A stretch of 64,000 nt of DNA from Zhihengliuella sp. ISTPL4. Its GTDB lineage: Bacteria > Actinomycetota > Actinomycetes > Actinomycetales > Microbacteriaceae. The translations under genes were made by a program, and so were the position numbers. The notes under the pieces were generated by a model. That model saw nothing but the letters and a program-made list of their open reading frames with translations. It did no database searches and was not told where the DNA came from. This document shows, one piece after another, positions 56,254 through 64,000 of this stretch. Each line of letters begins with the position of its first letter. The stretch's first letter is position 1. Location of the stretch: assembly GCF_002848265.1 (NCBI RefSeq), contig NZ_CP025422.1:1302001-1366000 (forward strand), in the 5' to 3' direction.

Positions 56254-57131
56254 GGGCGCTCCTCGAACCAGTCGACGATGAGGGCGCGCGCGATCGAAGC
56301 GGGGCCCGGCAAACCGACGGGGCCGTCCCCGGCGAGCGCGGCGCCGATCTCCGTGCGCGTGAACCACCGGACGTCGATGATCTCCTCGCCGTCCGGTCGC
56401 GCCGCGGCCTCGTCTTCGACCACCGCGCGGAAGCCGACCATGAGCGACCGCGGAAACGGCCACGGCTGCGAGGAGATGTAGCGCAACGCCGAGAGCCGCA
56501 CCCCGGACTCCTCCTCGATCTCCCGGTGCACGGTGGCTTCGAGGGACTCGCCCGCCTCCGTGAATCCGGCGAAACAGGAGTACATGCGTCCGCCCCAGGC
56601 GGCGTTGGCGCCGAGCAGCAGCCGCTCGCCGTCTGCGCTCTCGACGGCGACGATCACGGCAGGATCGGTCCGCGGGAAGTGCTCGCGCCCGCACACGAGG
56701 CAGCGACGCGACCAGCCCGCGTTGCGCAGCTCCGTCCCTCCCCCGCACGTGGGGCAGAACGGGGCGTCCCGGAGCCATCCGGCCAGCGAGACCGCGGCGA
56801 CGAGCACCTCGGACTCGCCCGCGTCCAATCGTCCGCCGAGGTCGCGGAGTCCGAGCCAGATCTCGTCGGGTGCCGTGTCCAGGGCCTCGGTCTCGGGCGG
56901 CAGCGCGGCGAGCAGGAGCGCCGCGCCGTCGGCATCCCGCCCCAGGAGCGCCCAGGTGCCGTCGGCGACCTCGTCCGCGGAGACGCGCAGCAGCGCGGAG
57001 GCCGCCACGCGCACACGCCCCTCCCGGACGACGACGACGCGCGAGCCTGCGTCGTCGCGCAGACGCTCGAGCACGCCCTCCTCCTCGCGGAGTTCGGCGG
57101 CGCGGTCGAAGAACGGGCGCGGAATGCTCAT
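56250..57131 (-). CDS. nudC: NADH pyrophosphatase (Nudix hydrolase)
   Basis: NudC cleaves NAD(H) to NMN(H) and AMP and removes NAD caps from RNA in other bacteria. The 293-residue product has the zinc ribbon CPTC/CLVC (Cys126, 129, 144, 147), a perfect Nudix box from Gly189 to Val211 (REIEEESGV at the end) and the diagnostic SQPWPFP shortly after. It is encoded directly upstream of uvrD2 with a 4-nt overlap, as in mycobacteria (Rv3199c, Rv3198c). ATG at 57131. Confidence 0.96.
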   Translation of the reverse strand: MSIPRPFFDRAAELREEEGVLERLRDDAGSRVVVVREGRVRVAASALLRVSADEVADGTWALLGRDADGAALLLAALPPETEALDTAPDEIWLGLRDLGGRLDAGESEVLVAAVSLAGWLRDAPFCPTCGGGTELRNAGWSRRCLVCGREHFPRTDPAVIVAVESADGERLLLGANAAWGGRMYSCFAGFTEAGESLEATVHREIEEESGVRLSALRYISSQPWPFPRSLMVGFRAVVEDEAAARPDGEEIIDVRWFTRTEIGAALAGDGPVGLPGPASIARALIVDWFEERP

Positions 57132-57183
57132 CGACTCCCCCTTTCACGGGCGTGGCGGAGGCGGGACCGCCCCTGAGCCGACC

Positions 57184-57189
57184 TACCCT
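57184..57189 (+). promoter_or_regulatory. TACCCT -10-like box, leaderless start
   Basis: TACCCT, spacer GGGGGC (6 nt), ATG at 57196; the G-run next to the ATG is too close to serve as a Shine-Dalgarno site. Lies in the 64-bp divergent gap with nudC. Confidence 0.35.
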
Positions 57190-57195
57190 GGGGGC

Positions 57196-58551
57196 ATGGG
57201 ACGCTCTCCATTCACTCTAGCCGCGGCGGTGACGGCCGCACTTCCCGGCGCGGAGGTCACGGGCACCCGGGCGCTCACCGCGGACGGCGACGGGCGCTTC
57301 GACTCCGCCGTCGCCTCGCTCGCCGACGGCCGGGAACTCGCGATCCGCGTGGCGGACGACGATGACGCGGCGCGGGAGCTGGCGGCGGAAGCCCTGGCAC
57401 TGCGCGCCCTCACCGACGGCGCGCGTGCCATGCTGCCGTTCCGCGCCCCCGGTTACATCGGCGAGACCAGGGTGGGCGAGGGACGTGCGCTCGTGACCGA
57501 GCTGCTCCCCGGCTTCCAGATCGAGGCGTCGATGGTGCCCGCCGGACGCGGTGCCGCGGAATCCATGGGAGCCGCGATCGCCGCCGTGCACGGGCTGCCG
57601 ACGTCGGTCGTCCGCGGCGCCGGACTCGTGATGCGCAGCGCCGAGGAGAGCCGCGCCGAGCTGGAGCGGCTCGTCGACACCGCGGCCGCCACCGGACGCG
57701 TCCCTGCCCGCCTCACCGTGCGGTGGCGGGATGCCGTCGCCGACGACGACCTCTGGCGCTTCGAGTCGACCGTCGTGCTCGGCGGCGCGCAGGCGACGTC
57801 CTTCCTCTTCGACGACCACCCCGAGCGCGGCCCCGAGGTCACCGGCGTGATCGGCTGGCACGGTCTCGCGGTCGGCGATCCGGCACTCGATCTCTCCTGG
57901 CTGTCCGCGGCTCCCGACGCGGCGGCCGACGTGCATGGCGCCTACGCCCGTGCCATGGACCGTACTCCCGATGCCGGGCTCGAGGTCCGCGCGCGTCTGC
58001 TCGCCGAGCTGGAGTTCGCGCGCTGGCTCGTCCACGGGGATGCGCTGCGGCGCGAGGACATCGTGGAAGACGCGGCCGCCCTGCTCGAGGCTCTCGCCGA
58101 CGGCCTGCGCCACGACGACCTCGCCGTGCCCGGCGATCGACGCTCCGATGTGGACTCCGCGATGGACGCGCTCGATCGTGTGCCGGTGGCGACCACCCCC
58201 GAGGTGGACACGTCGATGCAGACCGACGCCTACAACCCGGAAGAGCTCTGGGCGGCGGAGGCGGACGAGGACGACCGCGACGCTGCGGACACGACGACAC
58301 CGGCGGAGCAGGACGTCGAGCCCGCGAGCGCTCCGTCGCAGCCCGACGCCGACCGGCGCGCGGCCATGGCGAGCATCGAGACCGAGGACCTCTCCGGCGT
58401 CGCCCACGCGTTCGCCGAGGCGCACGGGAGCACACGGGGCGAGGCTCCCGCGCTCACGTCCTCCCCCGCCGCGGACGACGACGACTCCGAAGAGGCTCAG
58501 CGCGCGGCGCGAGCAGCGCTCCAGCGCTGGAAGAGCTCCTCCTCGGAGTAG
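57196..58551 (+). CDS. APH-like phosphotransferase domain protein with acidic tail
   Basis: A 451-residue protein. Residues 1-320 resemble APH-type kinases/macrolide phosphotransferases (LAIRVADDDD, ALVTELLPG, VIGWHGLAVGDPALDLSWL with the DFG-equivalent IGW-H-G and GDPALDL motif). The usual HGDxxxxN catalytic loop is not evident: the matching region reads RFESTVVLGGAQATSFLF, so activity is doubtful. Residues about 320-451 are an acidic, low-complexity tail (EADEDDRDAADT, ADDDDSEEAQ). Its last 18 codons overlap the 3' end of adnB on the opposite strand (58497-58551). Confidence 0.8.
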   Translation: MGRSPFTLAAAVTAALPGAEVTGTRALTADGDGRFDSAVASLADGRELAIRVADDDDAARELAAEALALRALTDGARAMLPFRAPGYIGETRVGEGRALVTELLPGFQIEASMVPAGRGAAESMGAAIAAVHGLPTSVVRGAGLVMRSAEESRAELERLVDTAAATGRVPARLTVRWRDAVADDDLWRFESTVVLGGAQATSFLFDDHPERGPEVTGVIGWHGLAVGDPALDLSWLSAAPDAAADVHGAYARAMDRTPDAGLEVRARLLAELEFARWLVHGDALRREDIVEDAAALLEALADGLRHDDLAVPGDRRSDVDSAMDALDRVPVATTPEVDTSMQTDAYNPEELWAAEADEDDRDAADTTTPAEQDVEPASAPSQPDADRRAAMASIETEDLSGVAHAFAEAHGSTRGEAPALTSSPAADDDDSEEAQRAARAALQRWKSSSSE

Positions 58552-61500
58552 ACACGGTCGCCGCGGATGACGAGGTCGTCGGCCACGTAGTAGAGAGCCA
58601 CGTCGATCTCGTCGAGCGGGACACCGAAGCGCCGATGATACGCGAGCCGGTAGAGGGCCAGCTGCAGCATCCGCTCCTCCCGCTCCTGCGGCGTTCGCGG
58701 CGCCCGCCCGGTCTTCCAGTCGACGATCTCGATCCGTCCGCCGCGGTCGGCGCGTCGGTACACCGCGTCGAGCTTGCAGATGACGATGTGGGCGTCCGCC
58801 GGGTCGGCGTACACGCCCGGGAGGCCGGCTCCGAGCGCGAAGTCGATCTCGATCTCCACGGCGAGCGGCTGCAGAGTCCCCCACTCGCTCCGTTCGAAGG
58901 TCTCCTGCAACGCGGCGAGGTCGGCGGCGTCCGCCGCTGCCCCCGATACCGGCGTGTCGAGCGGAAGTCCGGCCTCCGGTTCGTCCTCGTCGATTTCCCA
59001 CAGCGCCTCGTCCACCCGGGTTCCGACGCCGACGAGTTCGGAGCGCTGTTCGACCCACGCGTGGAACAGGGTCCCGAGGCGGGTCTGGCGGTACGGTCGC
59101 TCCGGCATCGGGCGCACCAGGGAGGAAAGGGTACCGGTGTAGTCCGTCACGTAGTCCTTGAACCGGGAGGCGGGCACGCGGGTGGGCGCCTCGGCGTCGG
59201 CGCCGCGCTGGCGGGCCGCGCGCTCGTCGAGGAGCCGCCGCAGCTCCTCCGTCGGCGCCGCGGTGTCGTCGTGGAGGGCCTCCTCGACGGCTGTGGCGGC
59301 GGCGCTCACCACCGCCCGGCGTCCGCCGAGCGGGTCGAGCGGCCAGTGCAGCGTGGCGCCGGGGCCGTCGTACGGATTCTCGGCCGGATCGACCGGCGGG
59401 ATCGCTTCGAGGCCGAGCACGTCGATGGCTTCCAGGAGATACGGGCTCGGTGTGCGCGGCGCCTTCTGGCCCGCCCAATGGGCTCCGCTGAGCAGCAGAC
59501 CGCTCTTGGCCCTGGTCACCGCCACGTAGGCGAGGCGACGCTCCTCCTGACGCTGATACTCCCGGTAGGCGTCCTTGAAACGCTTCAGAGCGCCGCCGTG
59601 CGGGTTCGCTTTCGTCGCCCCGCCGGACAGCGACGCCTGCGCGAGCTTCTGCCGCTTCCCGGGGTCGGCCTCGCCCTCCATCGCCCCGTCCGGGTCCCAG
59701 ACGAAGCGCGGCAGCGCATCGCGGTCCCCACGCAGCGCGAAGGGCACGACGCCGAACCCGAACCACCCCGAGGTGTCGGAAACGCGGCCCGGGAGTTCGT
59801 CGACGACGAGGCGGACGACGGCGACGGCGTCCCACTCCAGCCCCTTGGACCCGTGGATCGTGAGCAGCTGCACGACGCCGGGCTCGGGCGGCTCCGGGCG
59901 GGGCATCAGCTCGTCGGTGCTCTCCGCCTTGTCGAGCCAGGCCAGCAGACTGCCGATCGTGCCGCGCTCGTCGGCGGCGAGGAACGCGCGGACCTCGTCC
60001 GCGAACGCCCGCAGCTGGGTGGCCGCGACGCGTGCGGGCCCGCGGGTCTCGTTCGCAGCGAGCTCGATGTCCAGCCGCAGTTCGAGCTCGATGAGCCGGA
60101 TGAGCTCCGGGATGGGCTGGGATGACGCCCGACGCAGACGTTCCAGCATCTCCCCCGCCGCCCGGATGCGGGAGCGTCCCTCGGGTGTGAGGCTCTCCAG
60201 CAGGCGGTAGTCGTCGCGGACCGCGCGGACGACATCGACCGCGTCCACGATGGAGACGGCCTCGTCGGCGCCTCGGGAGGAGCGCAGCCGCGCCCGCACC
60301 TCGTCCGGCAGAGGAAGGAGAGCGGTGTCGCGCTCCGCCAGCGCCCGCCCCAGTTCATACAGCGCCGCCATATCCGCCACTCCGACGCCGAAGCGCGGGC
60401 CGGTGAGGAGTCGGATCAGCGCCGAGCCGGCCGTCGGATCATGCACCACGCGCAGCGTCGAGACGACGTCGACGACCTCGGGCGTGGCGAGCAGGCCACC
60501 CAGACCGAGGATGCGGTGCGGAATCCCCCGCGCGGCGAGCGCGCCGGCGAAGGTCTGCATGTGCCGCTTGGACCGGAACAGGATCGCGCCGGTGTGCGGA
60601 GAGGCCGATGCCGCCTCATGAGCCGCTCGGCGCTCCGCGAACCAAGCCGCGACCTCGGCGGCCTCGTCATCGACGGTGAACGGGAAGCGCACGGCGACGG
60701 TGCCCTCCCCCGCTCCCGGACGCGGCTCCAGCGGCGGCACATCGAGTCCGGGTCTCTGCAGCGGTTCGAGCACCCGGTTGGCGACGTCGAGGATCCGCCG
60801 GTCGTTGCGCCAGCTCGTCATCAAACTGTAGGTGCGCACGCCGCCCGCGCTCGAGAAGGAGCGCGGGAACGCGTAGAGGTTGTCGGCGCTGGCCCCGCGC
60901 CACCCGTAGATCGACTGGTGCGGATCGCCGACCGCCATGACGGCGGCGTCGCGGAACAGCTCCGCCAGGAAGCGCGTCTGGATCACGGAGGTGTCCTGGT
61001 ACTCGTCCAGCAGCACGACCCGGTGCTGCTCCCGGAGCTCGGTGCGAACGTCAGGCGCCGACTCCACGATGTCGTATGCCCCGGCCACCTGGTCCGCGAA
61101 GTCGAGCACACCGCGCCGGTCCTTCTCCGCGATGTAGTCGCGCACGAGCCGCGTCAGGGTGGGGAGGCTCCGCAGGTTGACCGCGGCCTTCTCCACGTCG
61201 GCGTTGGATCGGTACGGCTCGAACGCCGCCGCCTGAGCCGCCGCGAGACGCTCCGCCTCAGCGAGGTCGACGCGGTGGTCCAGCGCCTCGCCCGCGAGGC
61301 GCTGAACGGCGTCGATGACGGTCCCGAGCGCGTAGTCGACCTCCTCCAGCTCGGGCAGGTCGCTGCGGAGCACCACCTCGCGCGCCAGCATCCAGGACGC
61401 CGCCTGGCTGAGCATCGCCACGTCGGGATCCCGTCCGATGCGCGCGGCGTGCTCACGGACGATCCCGTCCGCGAAGGCGTTGTAGGTGGACACACGGGGG

Positions 61501-61982
61501 CGGATGAGGAGATCGTCCGCGGTGCGGACTGCTCCCGGTTCCCACCCCGTCCCGTGCCGGACCGCGAGTTCGTCGAGGACGTGGCTGCGCACGAGCTCTC
61601 GCTGGCGCCCCGGGGCGGCCTCCGCCACCCGGCGCAGCGATTCACCGGCCACGATCTCCGGCAGATGCGGAAGCAGTCCCCTCCGCCCGTACTCGTCCAC
61701 GACGGCGAGACGGGCGCCGATGCGCTCCGCCAGCTCCCCCGCGGCCTTCCGGGTGAACGTCAGCCCGAGGACCTCGTCCCGGCGGACGAGTCCGTTCGCG
61801 ACGAGCCAGACCACTCGCGCCGACATGGTCTCCGTCTTGCCGCTGCCGGCGCCGGCGACGACGAGCGCCGGCTCCAGCGGTGCCTCGATGACCTGCTGCT
61901 GCGCGGGGGTCGGCGTCGGGAGTCCGAGCGCGAGGGCGATGTCGGTCGCCGAGAGCGCGGCGTCCGGGGATCCTGCGGTCAT
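58497..61982 (-). CDS. adnB: AdnB-like helicase-nuclease subunit
   Basis: A 1161-residue protein with an N-terminal UvrD-type motor and a C-terminal RecB-type nuclease. Motor: Walker A VVAGAGSGKTETM (about 41-53), LLDEYQDTSVIQ, GDPHQSIYGWRGA, TIHGSKGLEWD and EERRLAYVAVTRAKSG. Nuclease: GTLFHAW (970-976), KLDAVYRR (Asp1072) and IVDWKTGR (Asp1088, Lys1090), then QLALYRLAY. With AdnA it forms the actinobacterial end-resection machine for double-strand breaks. The ATG overlaps the adnA stop by 4 nt (61979-61982). The 3' end overlaps the convergent APH-like gene by 55 bp. Confidence 0.94.
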   Translation of the reverse strand: MTAGSPDAALSATDIALALGLPTPTPAQQQVIEAPLEPALVVAGAGSGKTETMSARVVWLVANGLVRRDEVLGLTFTRKAAGELAERIGARLAVVDEYGRRGLLPHLPEIVAGESLRRVAEAAPGRQRELVRSHVLDELAVRHGTGWEPGAVRTADDLLIRPRVSTYNAFADGIVREHAARIGRDPDVAMLSQAASWMLAREVVLRSDLPELEEVDYALGTVIDAVQRLAGEALDHRVDLAEAERLAAAQAAAFEPYRSNADVEKAAVNLRSLPTLTRLVRDYIAEKDRRGVLDFADQVAGAYDIVESAPDVRTELREQHRVVLLDEYQDTSVIQTRFLAELFRDAAVMAVGDPHQSIYGWRGASADNLYAFPRSFSSAGGVRTYSLMTSWRNDRRILDVANRVLEPLQRPGLDVPPLEPRPGAGEGTVAVRFPFTVDDEAAEVAAWFAERRAAHEAASASPHTGAILFRSKRHMQTFAGALAARGIPHRILGLGGLLATPEVVDVVSTLRVVHDPTAGSALIRLLTGPRFGVGVADMAALYELGRALAERDTALLPLPDEVRARLRSSRGADEAVSIVDAVDVVRAVRDDYRLLESLTPEGRSRIRAAGEMLERLRRASSQPIPELIRLIELELRLDIELAANETRGPARVAATQLRAFADEVRAFLAADERGTIGSLLAWLDKAESTDELMPRPEPPEPGVVQLLTIHGSKGLEWDAVAVVRLVVDELPGRVSDTSGWFGFGVVPFALRGDRDALPRFVWDPDGAMEGEADPGKRQKLAQASLSGGATKANPHGGALKRFKDAYREYQRQEERRLAYVAVTRAKSGLLLSGAHWAGQKAPRTPSPYLLEAIDVLGLEAIPPVDPAENPYDGPGATLHWPLDPLGGRRAVVSAAATAVEEALHDDTAAPTEELRRLLDERAARQRGADAEAPTRVPASRFKDYVTDYTGTLSSLVRPMPERPYRQTRLGTLFHAWVEQRSELVGVGTRVDEALWEIDEDEPEAGLPLDTPVSGAAADAADLAALQETFERSEWGTLQPLAVEIEIDFALGAGLPGVYADPADAHIVICKLDAVYRRADRGGRIEIVDWKTGRAPRTPQEREERMLQLALYRLAYHRRFGVPLDEIDVALYYVADDLVIRGDRVYSEEELFQRWSAARAAR

Positions 61983-64000
61983 GCGCTCACCGCCGGCACC
62001 GTGTGGATCCGACAGGGGTGGACGCGGCGTTGGGTGTCGGCGCAGTGCGCTTCGACCTGCGCGGTGAAGCTCGCCGCCGACATACCGCGGGCGACCTCCG
62101 CCACGCGGTGCAGGAACCGCGACCGCGCCTCGGTGTCGAGAGCGTGCTGATGCGCGACACGGTAGTCGCTCTTGGCGAGGGTCTTGGAGACGATCACGAG
62201 GCGCGCACCGCCGAGCGAGGCGGGCGAGGCGCCCGGCACGAGACCCTGCTGCACCGCGATCTGGTAAGCCGCCAGTTGAGCGTGATCGACGACGCCGCCG
62301 TCCGATTCCGGATCGGTCTTCCCCGTCTTGAGATCGACGACCACCGTCGTCCCCTCAGGGGCACCGGCCATGGATTCCCAGCCGCGTCCTCGCGCGTGTC
62401 CGTGCTCACCACCGCCGGGCGGATAGGCCTCGACGCGGTCGATGTAGCCGTGCACGATCGCGCGGTGCGCGCGGTCGTCTCCGACCGGGTGCACGGTCGG
62501 CTCCGGCGTCTCGCCGGAGACGTCGACGGCGAACCGGAACTCCACCTCGCTGCCGAGGACCCGTCCGCCGTCTCTCGTCACCTCGCCGATGTAACTGTGC
62601 AGCCGGTCGACGAAGAGGTCGGCGCGCCGACGCTCCTTCCGGCCGATCCAAGCGGTCTCGAAGTCGAGTTCGGGCCAGTGCTCGTCGACGATCGCCCGCA
62701 TCCGCGCGAGGTCGCCGTCCGGCACCCGCTCCATCGCCTCGTGGACGATGGTGCCGATCCCGGCCGTGGGCGGCATGACGGTGTCCCCGCCGAGTGCGGA
62801 GACCACCCAGTTGAGTCCGCACTCCTCGTACGACTCCACGGCGGACGGGGAGACGCGTGCTCCCGCCGCGGCGAGGTCGCGCAGCGGCGCCGCGGTGGAG
62901 GGCGGGGTCACTCCGTACCAGTCCTGCGGATGCGCTCCGGGCACGCCCTCGCGGGCGAGGACCGCCAGTTGGGCGGCCGCCTCGCGGCGCGCGGGTTCGG
63001 AGCGCGTCGTGGTGAGCACCCGACGGTGCCGGGCGACCAGTCCGCGCAGCGTCAGGGGGTGCTCCGCAGAGGCATGGCGCTCCGGCGGCTCCGGTGCGGG
63101 GAGGAAACCGAAGAAGGCACTGGGCGTGAGGTCGTCGTCGTCCACGGCGGTGACGAGCAGGCGGTGTCGGGCTCGCGAGATCGCCCGCACGAACAGCCGC
63201 AGCTCGTCGTGCAGCGCCGCGCGGCGCCTGTCGAGGATGCCGGGAACCTCGATCGGCAGGCCGGAGCGTGCGGCGGCCAGAGCGTCGGCCAGACGCCAGG
63301 TCTGGAGCAGTCCGCCGCGCAGCCGGACATTGGGCCAGACGCCGTCCTGCAACCCCGCGACGACCACCGCATCGAACTCCGTTCCCAGGGCGGTCGCGGG
63401 CGTGAGCAGCGTGACCGTGCCGGGGCGCTCCGGGGCGGACAGCGTGTCCTCCGGCACCTCGCTGTCCAGGATGTCGCGCACGAACACTTCGGGGCGCTCG
63501 TTCGGGGTGCGCTCGACGAACCGCTTCGCCGCATCGAAGAGGGCCACGAGGGCATCCAGCGACCGCGCCGTCTCGGCGCCGGTCGGCAGGAGGGAGATCT
63601 CCCGCCACGCGACCTGCAGCCGCCGTCCGTCGACGGCCCTGGCCTGCTCCCAGATCCGCCAGAGCAGATCGTGGATCGTCTCGCCCGCGGCTGCGGCACG
63701 GGCGACCGCGGCCACCGTCTCCGCGAAACGCTCGGCGGTCCGCGACTCCGGTGCATCGATGAGCGTGAGGGTCGCGGGCGTCGACATCGCGGCCCGCAGG
63801 AGCTCCCTGGCCGGGGTGGAACCGCCCTGCCCGAGTTCGAGGTGCCGCAGCCGCGCGCGCAGCCGGCGGAGCGCGATCGCGTCCATGCCGCCGAACGGCG
63901 TCCGGAGGGCCTCCTCCCACGCCTGCACGGTGCGCTCCTCGTCCGGGGTCAGCGCGAGCCGCACGATGCCGACGATGTCACGCACGATCCCCTCGCTGCC
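61979..64000 (-). CDS. adnA: AdnA-like helicase-nuclease subunit (5' part outside window)
   Basis: The C-terminal 673 residues are present; the frame stays open to the right edge, so the GTG at 63985 is not the true start. Visible parts are the late helicase motifs (TVTLLTPATALGTEFDAVVV, FVRAISRARHRLLVTAV) and a RecB/AddB-type nuclease: GTIVHEAMERV, VHGYIDRVEAY, VVVDLKTGKTD and AQLAAYQIA. Three cysteines (in EECGLNW and in HCADTQRRVHPC) flank the nuclease, reminiscent of the Fe-S frame of AddB-type nucleases but one short. It partners the overlapping adnB gene in double-strand-break resection. Confidence 0.9.
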   Translation of the reverse strand, partial: GSEGIVRDIVGIVRLALTPDEERTVQAWEEALRTPFGGMDAIALRRLRARLRHLELGQGGSTPARELLRAAMSTPATLTLIDAPESRTAERFAETVAAVARAAAAGETIHDLLWRIWEQARAVDGRRLQVAWREISLLPTGAETARSLDALVALFDAAKRFVERTPNERPEVFVRDILDSEVPEDTLSAPERPGTVTLLTPATALGTEFDAVVVAGLQDGVWPNVRLRGGLLQTWRLADALAAARSGLPIEVPGILDRRRAALHDELRLFVRAISRARHRLLVTAVDDDDLTPSAFFGFLPAPEPPERHASAEHPLTLRGLVARHRRVLTTTRSEPARREAAAQLAVLAREGVPGAHPQDWYGVTPPSTAAPLRDLAAAGARVSPSAVESYEECGLNWVVSALGGDTVMPPTAGIGTIVHEAMERVPDGDLARMRAIVDEHWPELDFETAWIGRKERRRADLFVDRLHSYIGEVTRDGGRVLGSEVEFRFAVDVSGETPEPTVHPVGDDRAHRAIVHGYIDRVEAYPPGGGEHGHARGRGWESMAGAPEGTTVVVDLKTGKTDPESDGGVVDHAQLAAYQIAVQQGLVPGASPASLGGARLVIVSKTLAKSDYRVAHQHALDTEARSRFLHRVAEVARGMSAASFTAQVEAHCADTQRRVHPCRIHTVPAVSA

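Overview
The window reads as chromosome of a high-GC Gram-positive actinobacterium, most likely of the Microbacteriaceae (Microbacterium-like). Support comes from the uniformly high GC, frequent GTG starts, 4-nt ATGA/GTGA gene overlaps, many start codons with a TANNNT box 6-7 nt upstream and no clear Shine-Dalgarno site (leaderless style), sortase-type surface protein signals, and a gene block at the right end that matches, gene for gene, the order recalled for Mycobacterium tuberculosis Rv3193c-Rv3202c. The genus is inference.

Positions 1-31.3 kb form one large surface-polysaccharide region. It holds sugar-nucleotide supply (glf; rmlA, rmlB, an rmlC-rmlD fusion; ugd). It has about ten glycosyltransferases, including a 1122-residue three-module enzyme. 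It has a membrane acyltransferase fused to an SGNH domain. There are three export routes: ABC-2 exporters at 1-1033 (ATPase cut by the window edge) and 20880-22507, and a Wzx-like flippase at 3951-5180. A DPM1-like transferase, a DUF2304 protein and a 645-residue DUF6541-like membrane protein form a separate three-gene unit (7256-10330). A secreted lysozyme-fold-like protein, a GT4-like protein and a DUF4012 protein close the region. The expected products are rhamnose-, galactofuranose- and uronate-containing wall glycans; no priming transferase or polymerase was recognised.

At 31.3-45.7 kb are a sortase-type surface protein followed by strong terminators, then a minus-strand series TagF-like transferase - birA - PH-domain protein - purK - purE - LCP ligase. 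Then come an ExoA-like transferase, two more CDP-glycerol-transferase-like proteins, an HtrA-type serine protease, a DapC-like aminotransferase and a nitrilase-fold amidase. An initiator tRNA-fMet with its own promoter and terminator sits at 45.8 kb, followed by an APH-family protein and a tandem universal stress protein.

From 48.1 kb to the right edge lies the conserved actinobacterial block: UPF0182 membrane protein, secreted PDZ/Lon-type protease, DUF2342 zincin-like protein, an E1/cyclodehydratase-like zinc protein, uvrD2, nudC, an APH-like protein with an acidic tail, and the adnB/adnA helicase-nuclease pair (adnA cut by the window edge). In M. tuberculosis an ABC1-family gene and whiB7 lie inside this block; here they are absent. 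No insertion sequences, prophage, CRISPR arrays or toxin-antitoxin pairs were recognised. The most unusual local features are a terminator hairpin overlaid on the promoter and start codon of the next gene (41973-42022), two convergent coding overlaps (164 and 55 bp), a doubled sorting motif, and a degenerate metalloprotease motif.
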